Of a DNA stretch of 64,000 nt, positions 17,112 to 27,530 are shown piece after piece. Source of the DNA: an uncultured Bacteroidota bacterium. Its GTDB lineage: Bacteria > Bacteroidota > Bacteroidia > Chitinophagales > Chitinophagaceae. Within the stretch, counting starts at the first letter, position 1. Each line of letters begins with the position of its first letter. The notes below the pieces were generated by a model. The model saw only the letters and a program-made list of their open reading frames with translations. It had not been told where the DNA came from and ran no database searches. A program made the translations under genes and the position numbers. The DNA lies in assembly GCA_903882805.1 (NCBI GenBank), contig CAIRYK010000015.1, forward strand, positions 1 to 64,000, given 5' to 3'.

Positions 17112-18374
17112 TTGAATTTTATTGATTTTGGTTTTGACGACGATTTGCTGGACGGCATTGATGCCATGGGCTACCACACTGCCACACCGGTGCAAGAGCA
17201 GGTAATACCGCCCATAATTGCAGGTCGGGATATTATAGCGGCAGCACAAACCGGAACAGGTAAAACCGCAGCCTTTCTGCTGCCGGTAATACATAAGCTG
17301 ATCACCCAAAGCCACGAAACCAATAAGATAAATGCAATGATTATTGTGCCCACCCGCGAGCTGGCTGTGCAAATAGCTCAAACGCTGGAAGGCATTTCTT
17401 ACTACACCTCCATTAGCTTTATTGCAGTGTATGGCGGCACAGGAGGCGCATTGTTTGCCGCCGAGAAAAAAGCGCTTACATCGGGCGTAGATATTGTGAT
17501 ATGCACACCGGGCCGTATGATATCGCACCTGAATATGGGCTATGTGAAGCTGGATAAACTGCGCTACCTGATACTGGATGAGGCAGACCGTATGCTGGAC
17601 ATGGGCTTCTATGAAGACATCATCAAAATATCGTCTTACATGCCCAAAAACAGGCAAAACCTTATGTTTTCGGCAACCATGCCGCCGGCCATACGCAAGC
17701 TGGCGCATAATATTTTGCAAAACCCTGTAGAAATCAATATCGCCATATCGAAGCCGCCGGAACAGATAACACAAGAGGCATTTATAGTGTACGATGCACA
17801 GAAAATACCACTGGTGAAATATGTGCTGCAGCAAAAACAGTTTGACAGTGTACTGATATTTTGCAGCAGCAAACTGAATGTAAAACAACTGTGCGAAGAA
17901 CTGAAAAGGGCTAAGTTTTCGGTAGATCAGATCCAAAGCGATCTGGATCAGGACAAGCGCGAGCAGGTGTTGCTGGACTTTAAGAGCAAGAAACTAAAAA
18001 TACTGGTAGCAACAGATATTCTGAGCCGCGGCATAGACATTGAAGATATAGATCTGGTAATCAATTACGATGTGCCACACGATGGAGAGGACTATATACA
18101 CCGTATAGGCCGCACAGCGCGCGCAGCTACAAAAGGCACCGCTTATACATTTGTGAGCGTTAAGGAGCAGTACAAATTCGATAAGATTGAAAAACTACTG
18201 GGCAAACCGGTAACCAAGCAGCCCGTACCAGAGCAATTTGGACCCGCACCTACTCCCGGCGAAGCTGCACCTAAACCCAAACGCACAAAACACAAAGGAC
18301 TAAAACGCAAACCCGGAGGTGGAAGCGGAGGCAATAAAGGTGGCGCCCAAGGCGGAGCTAATAAAACAAGCTAA
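17112..18374 (+). CDS. DEAD-box ATP-dependent RNA helicase (RhlE-like)
   Basis: This 420-residue helicase unwinds short RNA duplexes in ribosome assembly or mRNA turnover. Visible motifs: Q motif (GYHTATPVQ), Walker A AQTGTGKT (45-52), PTRELA, TPGR, DEAD (156-159), SAT (187-189), then in domain 2 the ATDILSRGIDI and HRIGRTAR motifs. The C-terminus is a short basic Gly/Lys-rich tail typical of RhlE proteins that bind RNA non-specifically. The start appears to be TTG at 17112: an in-frame TAA is at 17091-17093, no ATG lies between, and the family N-terminus (NFIDFGFDDDLL) begins right after. The first internal ATG would remove the conserved Q-motif lead-in. Confidence 0.95.
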   Translation: MNFIDFGFDDDLLDGIDAMGYHTATPVQEQVIPPIIAGRDIIAAAQTGTGKTAAFLLPVIHKLITQSHETNKINAMIIVPTRELAVQIAQTLEGISYYTSISFIAVYGGTGGALFAAEKKALTSGVDIVICTPGRMISHLNMGYVKLDKLRYLILDEADRMLDMGFYEDIIKISSYMPKNRQNLMFSATMPPAIRKLAHNILQNPVEINIAISKPPEQITQEAFIVYDAQKIPLVKYVLQQKQFDSVLIFCSSKLNVKQLCEELKRAKFSVDQIQSDLDQDKREQVLLDFKSKKLKILVATDILSRGIDIEDIDLVINYDVPHDGEDYIHRIGRTARAATKGTAYTFVSVKEQYKFDKIEKLLGKPVTKQPVPEQFGPAPTPGEAAPKPKRTKHKGLKRKPGGGSGGNKGGAQGGANKTS

Positions 18375-18380
18375 ACAGAC

Positions 18381-19568
18381 TTACTTTGCTGCCTTTATCT
18401 CCTGGAAATACCGCTCAAGTTGTAGGGCTATAATATTCCAGTCAAATTTTGTTTTGATAACGCGCATACCCGCCTCGCCTACCGCCCGCCGTTTATCGGA
18501 CGAAGATAGGAGTTCTATAACGCTGTTGGCGAAGCCGTCGGGTGTGGTTTGCATTATAGCGCCTTCCCCGCTGGCAATACCCAGCCCACCGAAACCTATG
18601 TGCGAGCACACAACCGGCACACCCATAGCCATAGCCTCCAATACTTTATTTTGAGTGCCGGCGCCGAAACGAAGCGGCGCTACAACTACGCTAGCGCTGT
18701 TGTAGGTTTCTGCCAGGTCTTTAATAAAACCGGTAACCGTAATATGGTCGTTGGCCAACTCCAGTACTTTGGGTACTGGGCGCTGACCGCCAATTATAAA
18801 TTTAACATCGGGAAAGCGAGCGCGAATAAGCGGCAAAATGCTCTGCGCAAAATAAATGACCGCATCTACATTAGGCGCATAATCCATATTGCCGGTAAAC
18901 AGCAGCGTGTGGTTATGGCTGTAGTCGTGATTGCGCGCAGCGAAGGTGGTTAGATCTACGCCATTGGGCAACAAACGCAGATTGCTGGTATGATGCGTTT
19001 TCTCTAAATAAGCCAGATCTTCGGACGAGCATACCAACGACAGATTGTATTCTTTGAGTATCCGCTCATATTTCAGTACCCGCTTCTGCTCTTCATTTTC
19101 AAAAATAGTGGTCAGCAATCCGCGCTTCACCATTTTGCGCCGCTCCCAATACAACGAAAAAGCATCGGGCAAATCGAGTATTCTAGGTAGTTCTTTTTGG
19201 CCGGCCAGATAGGGCGACATACGCAGGTGCTGCACATGTATGCCATCAAAATGCTCGGCGGCAACCATCTCTTGCAACTTTTGCGCCAGCGCCCCCGACT
19301 TGAAGTATAGTACCTGAAACGGAGTAGCGCTCCACAAACCAGCCAAACAATTGAGCGCAGAACACCACTTGGGTAAATATATAAAATGGACGGTTTTAAA
19401 CACCTTCTCCAACTCGGCTTTATAACTCAAGTCTTCCTCGTTTTGCGCAAATGTGAGCAAATGCAATTCGTGGCGGTCTTTCAACCGCCGAGCGAGATTG
19501 TATATCTTCAACTTATCTCCACGATATGGTGGGTATGGAGTGCGGTTGGCAAGGAATAAAAGTTTCAA
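18381..19568 (-). CDS. Glycosyltransferase family 4 (exopolysaccharide-type)
   Basis: This 395-residue GT-B enzyme transfers a sugar from a nucleotide donor, probably in surface polysaccharide or glycan assembly. The N-terminus KLLFLANRTPYPPYRGDK is the signature of the sugar transferases associated with EpsH-type export systems. The C-terminal donor domain contains LLFTGNMDYAPNVDAV and the E-x7-E-like block KVLEAMAMGVPVVCS. The start is a TTG at 19568: an in-frame TAA lies 12 bp upstream and no ATG exists before the conserved first strand. It converges with the helicase gene, six bases apart. No export cluster is nearby. Confidence 0.88.
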   Translation of the reverse strand: MKLLFLANRTPYPPYRGDKLKIYNLARRLKDRHELHLLTFAQNEEDLSYKAELEKVFKTVHFIYLPKWCSALNCLAGLWSATPFQVLYFKSGALAQKLQEMVAAEHFDGIHVQHLRMSPYLAGQKELPRILDLPDAFSLYWERRKMVKRGLLTTIFENEEQKRVLKYERILKEYNLSLVCSSEDLAYLEKTHHTSNLRLLPNGVDLTTFAARNHDYSHNHTLLFTGNMDYAPNVDAVIYFAQSILPLIRARFPDVKFIIGGQRPVPKVLELANDHITVTGFIKDLAETYNSASVVVAPLRFGAGTQNKVLEAMAMGVPVVCSHIGFGGLGIASGEGAIMQTTPDGFANSVIELLSSSDKRRAVGEAGMRVIKTKFDWNIIALQLERYFQEIKAAK

Positions 19569-19622
19569 AAGCCTGTTTTGTTATTTCGTTTACGTGGGCG
19601 TACTAAAGTGTTCATTACCTAT

Positions 19623-20822
19623 TCACTTCAGTATTTCGTGGCCCAGCTTATCGCGTTTTGTTTGCAGGTAAAATTCGTTGTGTGCATTCGGGGCAATTTC
19701 CAGCGCCACGTTTTCAACTATCTCCAGTCCATAGCCCAGTATACCTGCACGCTTGCGCGGGTTGTTGCTCATGAGGCGCATTTTTGAAACGCCAAGGTGG
19801 CGCAATATCTGCGCGCCTACGCCATAATCGCGTTGGTCGTTTTTGAAACCCAGCGCCAGATTGGCTTCCACCGTGTCTTTGCCTTCTTCCTGCAGCTTGT
19901 AGGCTTTCAGCTTATTGAACAAGCCAATACCTCTACCTTCCTGGTTCATATAGAGCACTATACCCTTGCCTTCTGCCTCTACCATTTCCATGGCTTTTAC
20001 CAGTTGGTCGCCGCAATCGCAGCGCAGGCTGTGCAATATATCGCCCGTAAAGCACGAACTGTGCACACGTACCAGCACCGGTTCGTCTTTTTCCCATTCG
20101 CCTTTTATCAGGGCAAGATGAGTTTCGCCGGTATTGGTTTGTTTAAATGCTATCAATTCAAAGTCGCCATGCTTGGTGGGCATTTTTACGCGCACTTCCT
20201 CTTTTATCAGCGTCTCCATTTGCAGGCGGTAGCTGATAAGGTCCTTTATAGAAATTATCTTCAGATCAAATTTTGCGGCTATCTCCATTAGCTCCGGCAT
20301 GCGCGCCATGGTGCCGTCGTCGTTCATTATTTCTACCAATACACCTGCAGGTTCAAACCCGGCAAGGCGAGCCAAATCGACCGTAGCCTCTGTATGACCA
20401 GCGCGGCGCAAAACCCCCTCGTCTTTTGCCCTTAAAGGAAAAATATGACCGGGTCTGCCCAAATCCTCTGGCTTGGTATTTTTATCTATCAACGCCTGCA
20501 CGGTCTTAGCCCTGTCTTGTGCCGATATACCGGTTGTGCAGCCATCGCCTATCAGGTCTACACTCACCGTAAACGGCGTTTGGTGCAATACCGTATTGTT
20601 TTCCACCATTAGGTTGAGGTTCAGCTCACGGCAGCGCGACTCGGTAAGGGGCGCACAAATAAGCCCTCTACCGTACTTCGACATGAAATTGATTATTTCG
20701 GGAGTAACATTGTGGGCGGCGGTAACAAAATCACCTTCGTTTTCCCTGTCTTCATCATCAACGACTATCAGTAACTTCCCTTTTCTAAGGTCTTGCAGCG
20801 CTGCTTCAATTGTATCCAGCAT
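19623..20822 (-). CDS. ribBA: Bifunctional RibBA: DHBP synthase / GTP cyclohydrolase II
   Basis: RibBA catalyses the two entry reactions of riboflavin synthesis. Residues 1 to about 200 are 3,4-dihydroxy-2-butanone 4-phosphate synthase ([13 protein letters not shown] acidic loop; the region GHTEATVDL). Residues 201-399 are GTP cyclohydrolase II, with zinc Cys ligands in [15 protein letters not shown] and the substrate loop NQEGRGIGL. The length of 399 is standard. Riboflavin genes are not clustered with it. I looked for an FMN riboswitch upstream and did not see one. The neighbour on the 3-prime side is the glycosyltransferase. Confidence 0.97.
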   Translation of the reverse strand: MLDTIEAALQDLRKGKLLIVVDDEDRENEGDFVTAAHNVTPEIINFMSKYGRGLICAPLTESRCRELNLNLMVENNTVLHQTPFTVSVDLIGDGCTTGISAQDRAKTVQALIDKNTKPEDLGRPGHIFPLRAKDEGVLRRAGHTEATVDLARLAGFEPAGVLVEIMNDDGTMARMPELMEIAAKFDLKIISIKDLISYRLQMETLIKEEVRVKMPTKHGDFELIAFKQTNTGETHLALIKGEWEKDEPVLVRVHSSCFTGDILHSLRCDCGDQLVKAMEMVEAEGKGIVLYMNQEGRGIGLFNKLKAYKLQEEGKDTVEANLALGFKNDQRDYGVGAQILRHLGVSKMRLMSNNPRKRAGILGYGLEIVENVALEIAPNAHNEFYLQTKRDKLGHEILK

Positions 20823-20877
20823 ATTGTAAGTTCAATAAGGCCTCCGGCTTCCGCACCACGGCCGTTAAAATAATGTG

Positions 20878-20904
20878 CAAAGGTACTACGTATTATTATC
20901 TCAA
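20878..20904 (-). promoter_or_regulatory. Putative promoter of ribBA
   Basis: TACCTTTG on the minus strand (20885-20878) is a perfect -7 box. A TTG (20904-20902) lies 16 bp further upstream, which is shorter than the usual spacing, so the -33 part is doubtful. The start would be near 20871, about 50 nt before the ATG. Confidence 0.45.
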
Positions 20905-21058
20905 CAGAGAAAACTACAATTCTGTTGGCGATGGAATTGAAATAATGGTATTGGGTTTATCTATGCTTCGCACTATTAGCGATTCGGTCGACAGGCCAAA
21001 TTGCAAAGAGCCGGCATTGCTGCCAGCCCTTTGTTAATAACTGTGTGGTTATTATCTC

Positions 21059-24000
21059 TTACTTACCAACTACAAAATGCAATTGAATATGCTCCGTCGC
21101 TGACTTCAAATTGAACAGGTACATACCGTTGGCCAGATCGTTACTTAGATTTATCCGTTCGTTAATCCTACCTCCAGTCAATAGCAATTGCTGGTTATAT
21201 ATTTTCCTGCCCAACATGTCTGTCACCTCTATAGTCGCTATTTCGTTTGTACCGGCTGCAAATGTGCCTATTAAGTTAAACGAACCATTGTTTGGGTTGG
21301 GCGACAACATAAACGAACCCGAATTGCTTACTGTATTCACACCCACATTACCCACCCTGATAATCACAGAATTGAAGGTAGTATAAGAGCATGAGCCTGT
21401 GCCGGTAACAATGCAGCTCACCGAATCGCCATTACTAAAATTGCTGTACACAAGCGATGCTGTAGTCGCGCCCGGCACAACAATACCGTTCACCACCCAT
21501 TTGAAGGTTGGCTCAGGACCGCCGCCTGTAACCACCGCTGTCAACGTATCGGTTTTGCCCGGACCAATGATAGACGGATGATTAGCAACGATTTCCACTA
21601 CCGGCAAATAACGCTTACTCACTTCCATTTTTATGTTGTTGCTATACACCGTGTTTGCCAGTCGGCAAGGCAGATTGCTGTTCATAGACAGTATCACCTC
21701 ATCGCCGTCGGCGGGCGCATATCTGTATGTTGCGCCAGCGCCTGCCACGAGGGTGTTTTTTATCCAGGTATAGGTGGGGGCAGTTCCGCCATTCGTAGGC
21801 GCCACAACAAAGGTCACAACGCTACCATCGCATACCAGATTACCGGGCACAACATTGATGTCGGCTCTTGGCATTTTACGGGTAGTTACTGTTTGTGTCA
21901 GCGCTGCAATTGCTGTATCTACCGTTCTGCAATTTGCATTACTTGTCAGGCGCACTCTTATATTGTCGCCATTGGCCGGCACATAGCTATAATTTGCGCC
22001 AGTAGCGCGATTAACGCCATTGACCAACCAATCATATATCGGACTTATTCCACCGTTAATTCCAGCAGCGCTTAGAGCGAGCGTGTCGCCTGTACAAATT
22101 ACGCTACTCAATGTATTGATGGTAACTGCAGGCGTAACAACCGGAATTACAGTTATTGTTGTTGTATCTGGCATCTGGCTGACACAGGCCGTTGTAGCGT
22201 TGGTAGCCACAACCGTATATCTGCCTGCCAACGTTTGTAAGCCAAAGTTGAGCGGAGCGCCGATTCCCGACACTGTCCCGCCAACGGGCGCTAAACCATT
22301 ATACAATTGATAATTAATACCAACAACCGAACCACCTAAACCCACACGAACTCCAGAGCCGCCTGCGCAGAAACTACCTCCGCCGGTAACTGAGAACAAC
22401 ACAGGTAGTGCATTTATGCTTATTGATGGACTACCTGCCATGATATTACTACAGCCGGTTGTGGTATTTACAGCCGATACTGTGTAAACGCCTGCAGCGG
22501 TTTGCAAACCAAAGCTTAAAGCGCCTCCTGAACCTGGCAATGAACTGCCAACGGGCATACCACCTAAGTTGAGCTGGTAGGCAATGCCTGTAGCGCTATT
22601 GCTTAGGGTAACAGCTACACCTGCGCCGCCGGCGCAATAGGCTCCACCGCCAGTAGTAGTATACACTGTTGGCAGCGGATTGATGGTAACTGTGGCCGCG
22701 CCTGTCATTGTCGATTGGCAATGTGTAGTATCATTGGCTGCTATTACGGTGTAGGTTCCGGCTGCTGTATGGTAGCCAAAATCGAGCGCGGCACCCGTCC
22801 CATTCAGCGGGACGCCAACAGGCGTAACCCCGTTGTACAACTGATAGCTAACGCCTGTTTCTGAGTTTGCAAGACCGACTACAACACCTGCGCCCCCAGC
22901 GCAATAAGCGCCACCGCCGGTAACATTGTAAGTAACAGGCAATGGATTGATAATTATCGTTGCGCTACCCGACATATTGTTGACACAACCTGTTGTTGTA
23001 TCTACTGCTGTTACTGTATATAGTCCCGCGCCCGTTTGTGCGCCAAAAGTTAGCGGCCCACCTACGCCATTTACTGCTGCGCCAATAGGCGCGCCGCCCA
23101 AATGTAATTGGTAAGCAATACCCGCAGCTCCGTTAGTCAATCCTATCTCCAAACCCGCGCCGCCTGCGCAATAGGCTCCGCCGCCACTAACGTTGTAAGC
23201 AACTGGCAACGGGTTTTCAATAATAATTGCGCTATCATTCATTGAGACTACACAACCTGTGAGGGCATCGGTAGCCAGCGCTTTGTAAACACCGGGAACT
23301 GTAATCGCGCCATAATCTATTGCAGCGCCAGTGCCTGCAATAGCTGCGCCTACGGGCAAAATACCGTTGTATAATTGATAGTTAATGCCAACATGTGTAT
23401 TATCTAACCCTACGTGCAAACCTGCGCCGCCGCTACAATAGCTACCGCCGCCGGTAACATTATGCGCTGCAGGTAAAGCATTTACTATAACTATTGCGCT
23501 ATCGTTCATTGCGTTTTGGCATCCGGTAGTAGCATTGGTTGCCACTAATTTGTAAACTCCGGCAGCTGTTTGTAAGCCAAAATCAATGGCTGCATTAGTA
23601 CCATTAATTGCGGCGCCAGAAATAGATCCATTATGGTATAATTGATAAGCAATTCCAGTTGCAGAACCATCAAGTCCAACATGCACCCCTGCGTCGCCAG
23701 CACAATATGCCCCTCCGCCGGTAACGTTATAAACTACTGGCAACGGATTTTCTATAACAATTGCGCTATCTGTCATTGTAGCGTTGCAGCCTGTAAGCGT
23801 ATCTGTTGCAATCACCTTGTAATAGCCCGGCGCCGTAAATTGGCCAAAATCTATAGGCGCACCTACACCATCTACAGGCGTACCCACAGATAGCGCGCCA
23901 TTTACCAATTGATACTTGATACCCAAATCTGCATTATCTATACCAACGTGCAACCCAATGCCGCCTGTACAATAACTGCCGCCGCCTGTTACCGTATGCT

Positions 24001-27000
24001 GCGTTGGCAGGGCAAGTACCGTAACGGTTGCGCTATCGTTCATTGCGCTTACGCATCCGGTAGCAGTATCGGTTGCGTGTACTTTATATACACCTGCTGT
24101 CGTCTGAAGCCCGAAATCGAGCGCAGAATTGTCGCCGTAAATTGCAGCCACAGATGAACCATCGCGCAATAACTGATAAGACATTCCCGTAGCAGAATTG
24201 CTTAACGCAACATGCACACCAGCTCCGCCTGCGCAATACGCGCCGCCGCCGGAAACAGTATATACAATGGGCGACGTATTAATCGTAACATTTGCGCTAC
24301 CCTCTGCGCCCCAACAACCATCTGCACCCAACGCCCGGAAGTAATATGTGCCAGATGTTGTGATGAATTGAGTTGAGGTAGGAACTAAGGTGGACGTACC
24401 TAAGGAAGTTGTACCCTGATAATAAATAATTCCATCGTCGCCATTGCTTGCTACAATAGTAGCGCTATCGCAATGAGCGCCGCTGCCGGTTATCGATACT
24501 GTGGCCGGTAATGGATTAACAGTAATGGTAAAATTACAGTTTACGCTGCCGCAGGCATTGGTGGCAGTAACCGTAACATTTGTAACGCCTGTATTAAATG
24601 TTGCGCCGCTTCCCGTACCAGCGCCGCTTCCCGTAGTTGCGCCGGTAAATGTATAGGTAAGTGTTGGATTGGGTGTAGCTGTATCTGCAATGGCATAAGT
24701 TACCACGTTATTGCAACCCGAAACTACCCTATTGCCCGGACAGGTAGTAAATACAGGCGTTGTGCAAACCACATCAATATAATGCTGATCGGTAAGGCAG
24801 GTGCGGGTAAGACTGTCTTTTACAGTTATCGTTGTATCAACAGTAGCCGTTACCGAAATGGCGCGGGTCGTAGCGCCGCCGCTCCACGCATAGCCGCCCA
24901 GCCAGGTTGCATCCAGGTTTACTACTGCGCCCGGAAATACGGTCACCGTATCTTTCACCTTTACATCTTTCATTATCGTAAACTGGTCGCCTATGCTATT
25001 ATCTCTTCTCAAAAACTTAGCGTCGAGTCTGTTGTTTTTAATATCTATATAAAACATACCGCCGTCGTCGATAGAAAATGGTAGAGCATTGTGCGGATAT
25101 CCCGCCTGAACGCCGCCATCGGCGCCCGACGAACCGGTAACCACATATACAGTACCGTGCGATACTTTGCCTGATGGTGTTGTATAAGGGCAGGAGTTTG
25201 CAGTACCGTTGTACTTACCGCTCGATGAATCGGCTGTGTGCGCTGCTTTATTGAAAGATGCTTCATTTCCGTAGTGACCTTTAAGTAAATAAGAGCGCTC
25301 GTAATCGTGGCTATGTCCGCATATAATCATGTCTACCCCATTGCGTTCCAATATTCTGATGAAATTCTGACGAATATTGATGAGTTCTGCCTCGCCATCT
25401 GAATTATGACTACCCATAGTATAGGGTGGATGATGCCAGTAGGCGATGGTCCATTTCTTAGTATTAGCGGCAAGATCGTTCTTAATCCATGTCACCTGTG
25501 CGCCGGCAGTATCATACAACCTTGTAGTTCCTGCATTTTCCTGACCATACGAGTCGAGCGAGAGTATATGAACATTACCCCAGTTGTATGAATAATAGGC
25601 CTCCGTACCAGACGCTACGCCGCCACACTCGCCTGCCGAGGGCAAGCTGAATAAATTGTAATAGGGCACGTTATGGTCGGCCTGGCGCGCCGATGTATTG
25701 GCATAATCGTGGTTGCCGGGCGCCGGAAATAGCATATGATTCTTGAGTATATTACTACTGTATCTGGCGAAGAAGTTGGCCGAAAACTCAGCATCGGTAC
25801 CTGCGTCGTAGGCATTGTCGCCTATTAACAACATCATATCAGCAGCCTTTTTATTTTGGCTGGACAAATAGTTCTGGTAGGCGGTAAGCGAGCCAGTCTG
25901 AAAACTATTATCGTTACGTCCGCAGTCGCCAAAAGCTGCAATAGTTACCTGACGTGTTGATGTATCGGATGGCGCAGTAACAAAAAAGTTGGTTGAATCG
26001 CCTTGAATATAGTTGGTATCCGTACCAAAACGATAATAGTATTTTGTATCGGGCGATAAACCTGTTATGCGTAATTCATGCTCGGTGAGCGTAGATGCAT
26101 CATTTACAACTATAGGATAAGTACCCAGCGTTGTACCAACTGCCACTCTCGATTTTGAAGCAATATTGGTACGCCACCTAACATTGACCGCAGTTTGACT
26201 ACCCATTTGCAAGTATGGACCTTGCGATAGCGTTACCGCCGGAACAACCACATGCGGCACTGCCATCATTTTCATATTGAAGGTTACATCGCTGCTGGTA
26301 CCCGCCTGCTGATGCACCTCTACAGCCAGTGTGTTGCTACCCACGGTGAAGTACGATATCGGGATAGTCTTTACGACGGCAGTGGTTTCGTCAGGTGCAT
26401 TTATAGCCACCGGAGCCAGCGTATTGTAGGCTATGGTACCGGTTGGCATATTGTCGCGCCATACTTCTGTTCCGTTCACGTAAAATACTATTCCATCGTC
26501 GCGCTTGGCATAAAATCTTATGGAGTCGTATAACGACGGATTGGGAACAGATACTGTTTTACGGAAATAAGTAGTTACATATTTGTTGGTGCACGACGGG
26601 CTGCAGCTAACCGTACCGCAGGCATTTAAACAGCGGTTGATCCATGGGTCGCCATAACCGAAGTAGCCGGTGTCGCTGGCCCAGCTTGCATCGGCAAAGC
26701 CGGTGGCCGTCCATCCTGTCCCCTGATTTGAACCGTTATCGAGGTATTTCCAAGTCGAGCCATAATCGAACAATGTGAGCGACGGAATACCGATCATTTC
26801 CATATTAAAGGTAAGGTCACTGCTTGTTCCCGATTGCTGGTGCAACTCTACTGCTATAGTATTGTTGCCGTTAGTAAAATAAGATATTGGAATTGTTTTG
26901 GTAATCGCTGTAGTTTCATCTGTGCCGCCTATCGCCACTGGCGCTGCCGTGGTATAGGAAACTGTACCTGTAGGCATATTATCTCTCCATACTTCTATTC

Positions 27001-27373
27001 CGTTTACATACACCACAATTCCGTCGTCTCGGTATAGATTCAGTTTTATGGAATCGAAAATTGCTGTGCTTGGTATGTTGACTACTTTTCTGAAATAGGT
27101 GGTTATATACTTTGTGCCGCAGGATGGGCTGCAGCTTACCGTTCCGCAGGCGTTGACACAGGTGTTGATCCATGTGTCGCCATACCCAAAATAGCCTGTG
27201 CCGGATGTCCACGAGGCATCGCTGAAGCCAGTTCCAGTCCAGGCCGTCCCCTGGTTGCTTCCGTTATCCAGATACTTCCAGGTATCTCCGTAATTAAAGA
27301 TCGTTGTCTGCGCTGTAGCAAGGTTGGTAAACAGCGCGAAACATAAGAATAGTTGTACAATTTTCGACTTCAT
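21059..27373 (-). CDS. Giant T9SS-secreted metallophosphoesterase with tandem repeats
   Basis: The roughly 2100-residue secreted enzyme has these parts in order: signal peptide (ending ATAQ); two similar blocks of about 180 residues, each starting with an FxYGxTWKYLDNGSNQGT motif and containing a Cys-rich NACGTVSCSPSC segment; a purple-acid-phosphatase-like fibronectin domain (RWRTN, DTKYYYRFGTD); and a calcineurin-type phosphoesterase core with GDCGRND, LIGDNAYDAGTD, GNHD, YWHHPPY and GHSHDYER metal-ligand motifs. Then come HYR-like segments, eight repeats of about 89 residues, further Ig-like blocks and a C-terminal T9SS sorting domain (LSPNPNNGSFNL to the end). It should act on extracellular phosphate esters while attached to or released from the surface. 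The ATG at 27373 gives the signal peptide; an earlier start at 27415 is less likely. Confidence 0.9.
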   Translation of the reverse strand: MKSKIVQLFLCFALFTNLATAQTTIFNYGDTWKYLDNGSNQGTAWTGTGFSDASWTSGTGYFGYGDTWINTCVNACGTVSCSPSCGTKYITTYFRKVVNIPSTAIFDSIKLNLYRDDGIVVYVNGIEVWRDNMPTGTVSYTTAAPVAIGGTDETTAITKTIPISYFTNGNNTIAVELHQQSGTSSDLTFNMEMIGIPSLTLFDYGSTWKYLDNGSNQGTGWTATGFADASWASDTGYFGYGDPWINRCLNACGTVSCSPSCTNKYVTTYFRKTVSVPNPSLYDSIRFYAKRDDGIVFYVNGTEVWRDNMPTGTIAYNTLAPVAINAPDETTAVVKTIPISYFTVGSNTLAVEVHQQAGTSSDVTFNMKMMAVPHVVVPAVTLSQGPYLQMGSQTAVNVRWRTNIASKSRVAVGTTLGTYPIVVNDASTLTEHELRITGLSPDTKYYYRFGTDTNYIQGDSTNFFVTAPSDTSTRQVTIAAFGDCGRNDNSFQTGSLTAYQNYLSSQNKKAADMMLLIGDNAYDAGTDAEFSANFFARYSSNILKNHMLFPAPGNHDYANTSARQADHNVPYYNLFSLPSAGECGGVASGTEAYYSYNWGNVHILSLDSYGQENAGTTRLYDTAGAQVTWIKNDLAANTKKWTIAYWHHPPYTMGSHNSDGEAELINIRQNFIRILERNGVDMIICGHSHDYERSYLLKGHYGNEASFNKAAHTADSSSGKYNGTANSCPYTTPSGKVSHGTVYVVTGSSGADGGVQAGYPHNALPFSIDDGGMFYIDIKNNRLDAKFLRRDNSIGDQFTIMKDVKVKDTVTVFPGAVVNLDATWLGGYAWSGGATTRAISVTATVDTTITVKDSLTRTCLTDQHYIDVVCTTPVFTTCPGNRVVSGCNNVVTYAIADTATPNPTLTYTFTGATTGSGAGTGSGATFNTGVTNVTVTATNACGSVNCNFTITVNPLPATVSITGSGAHCDSATIVASNGDDGIIYYQGTTSLGTSTLVPTSTQFITTSGTYYFRALGADGCWGAEGSANVTINTSPIVYTVSGGGAYCAGGAGVHVALSNSATGMSYQLLRDGSSVAAIYGDNSALDFGLQTTAGVYKVHATDTATGCVSAMNDSATVTVLALPTQHTVTGGGSYCTGGIGLHVGIDNADLGIKYQLVNGALSVGTPVDGVGAPIDFGQFTAPGYYKVIATDTLTGCNATMTDSAIVIENPLPVVYNVTGGGAYCAGDAGVHVGLDGSATGIAYQLYHNGSISGAAINGTNAAIDFGLQTAAGVYKLVATNATTGCQNAMNDSAIVIVNALPAAHNVTGGGSYCSGGAGLHVGLDNTHVGINYQLYNGILPVGAAIAGTGAAIDYGAITVPGVYKALATDALTGCVVSMNDSAIIIENPLPVAYNVSGGGAYCAGGAGLEIGLTNGAAGIAYQLHLGGAPIGAAVNGVGGPLTFGAQTGAGLYTVTAVDTTTGCVNNMSGSATIIINPLPVTYNVTGGGAYCAGGAGVVVGLANSETGVSYQLYNGVTPVGVPLNGTGAALDFGYHTAAGTYTVIAANDTTHCQSTMTGAATVTINPLPTVYTTTGGGAYCAGGAGVAVTLSNSATGIAYQLNLGGMPVGSSLPGSGGALSFGLQTAAGVYTVSAVNTTTGCSNIMAGSPSISINALPVLFSVTGGGSFCAGGSGVRVGLGGSVVGINYQLYNGLAPVGGTVSGIGAPLNFGLQTLAGRYTVVATNATTACVSQMPDTTTITVIPVVTPAVTINTLSSVICTGDTLALSAAGINGGISPIYDWLVNGVNRATGANYSYVPANGDNIRVRLTSNANCRTVDTAIAALTQTVTTRKMPRADINVVPGNLVCDGSVVTFVVAPTNGGTAPTYTWIKNTLVAGAGATYRYAPADGDEVILSMNSNLPCRLANTVYSNNIKMEVSKRYLPVVEIVANHPSIIGPGKTDTLTAVVTGGGPEPTFKWVVNGIVVPGATTASLVYSNFSNGDSVSCIVTGTGSCSYTTFNSVIIRVGNVGVNTVSNSGSFMLSPNPNNGSFNLIGTFAAGTNEIATIEVTDMLGRKIYNQQLLLTGGRINERINLSNDLANGMYLFNLKSATEHIQLHFVVGK
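22170..24290 (-). repeat. Eight tandem 267-bp coding repeats in the metallophosphoesterase gene
   Basis: Each unit encodes about 89 residues beginning TGGG[AS]YC and containing a GxxYQL strand and TxGC before a GSATVTV strand, so each has two Cys that could pair. Eight units can be counted. They differ at many positions but remain clearly homologous at DNA level, so the tract is prone to unequal recombination and assembly collapse. Boundaries are approximate. Confidence 0.85.
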
Positions 27374-27398
27374 ACTTATACTTTTACTATATAATCTA

Positions 27399-27406
27399 CA
27401 AAAGTA
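27399..27406 (-). promoter_or_regulatory. -7 box of the metallophosphoesterase gene
   Basis: TACTTTTG on the minus strand matches TAnnTTTG. A start near 27392 would give a leader of about 20 nt before the ATG at 27373. No convincing -33 element is placed correctly. Confidence 0.4.
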
Positions 27407-27530
27407 GGTGGGCAATCTTACGCCATCGTTACCGCAATATGGCCATTCCTTTACGTCTGTATTATCTTATTGTTTCTGGCGCTGCATTCACTATTTGGGT
27501 CGTATGTTAGCGGTTTATCTGGATTTTGAT

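Noticed and set aside
20340-20365. tRNA-like GGTTCAAACCC string
   Set aside because: It lies within the ribBA coding sequence and no cloverleaf fits around it.
20823-21058. Possible FMN riboswitch upstream of ribBA
   Set aside because: I did not find the conserved AGGG and paired-stem pattern of the FMN element in this stretch.
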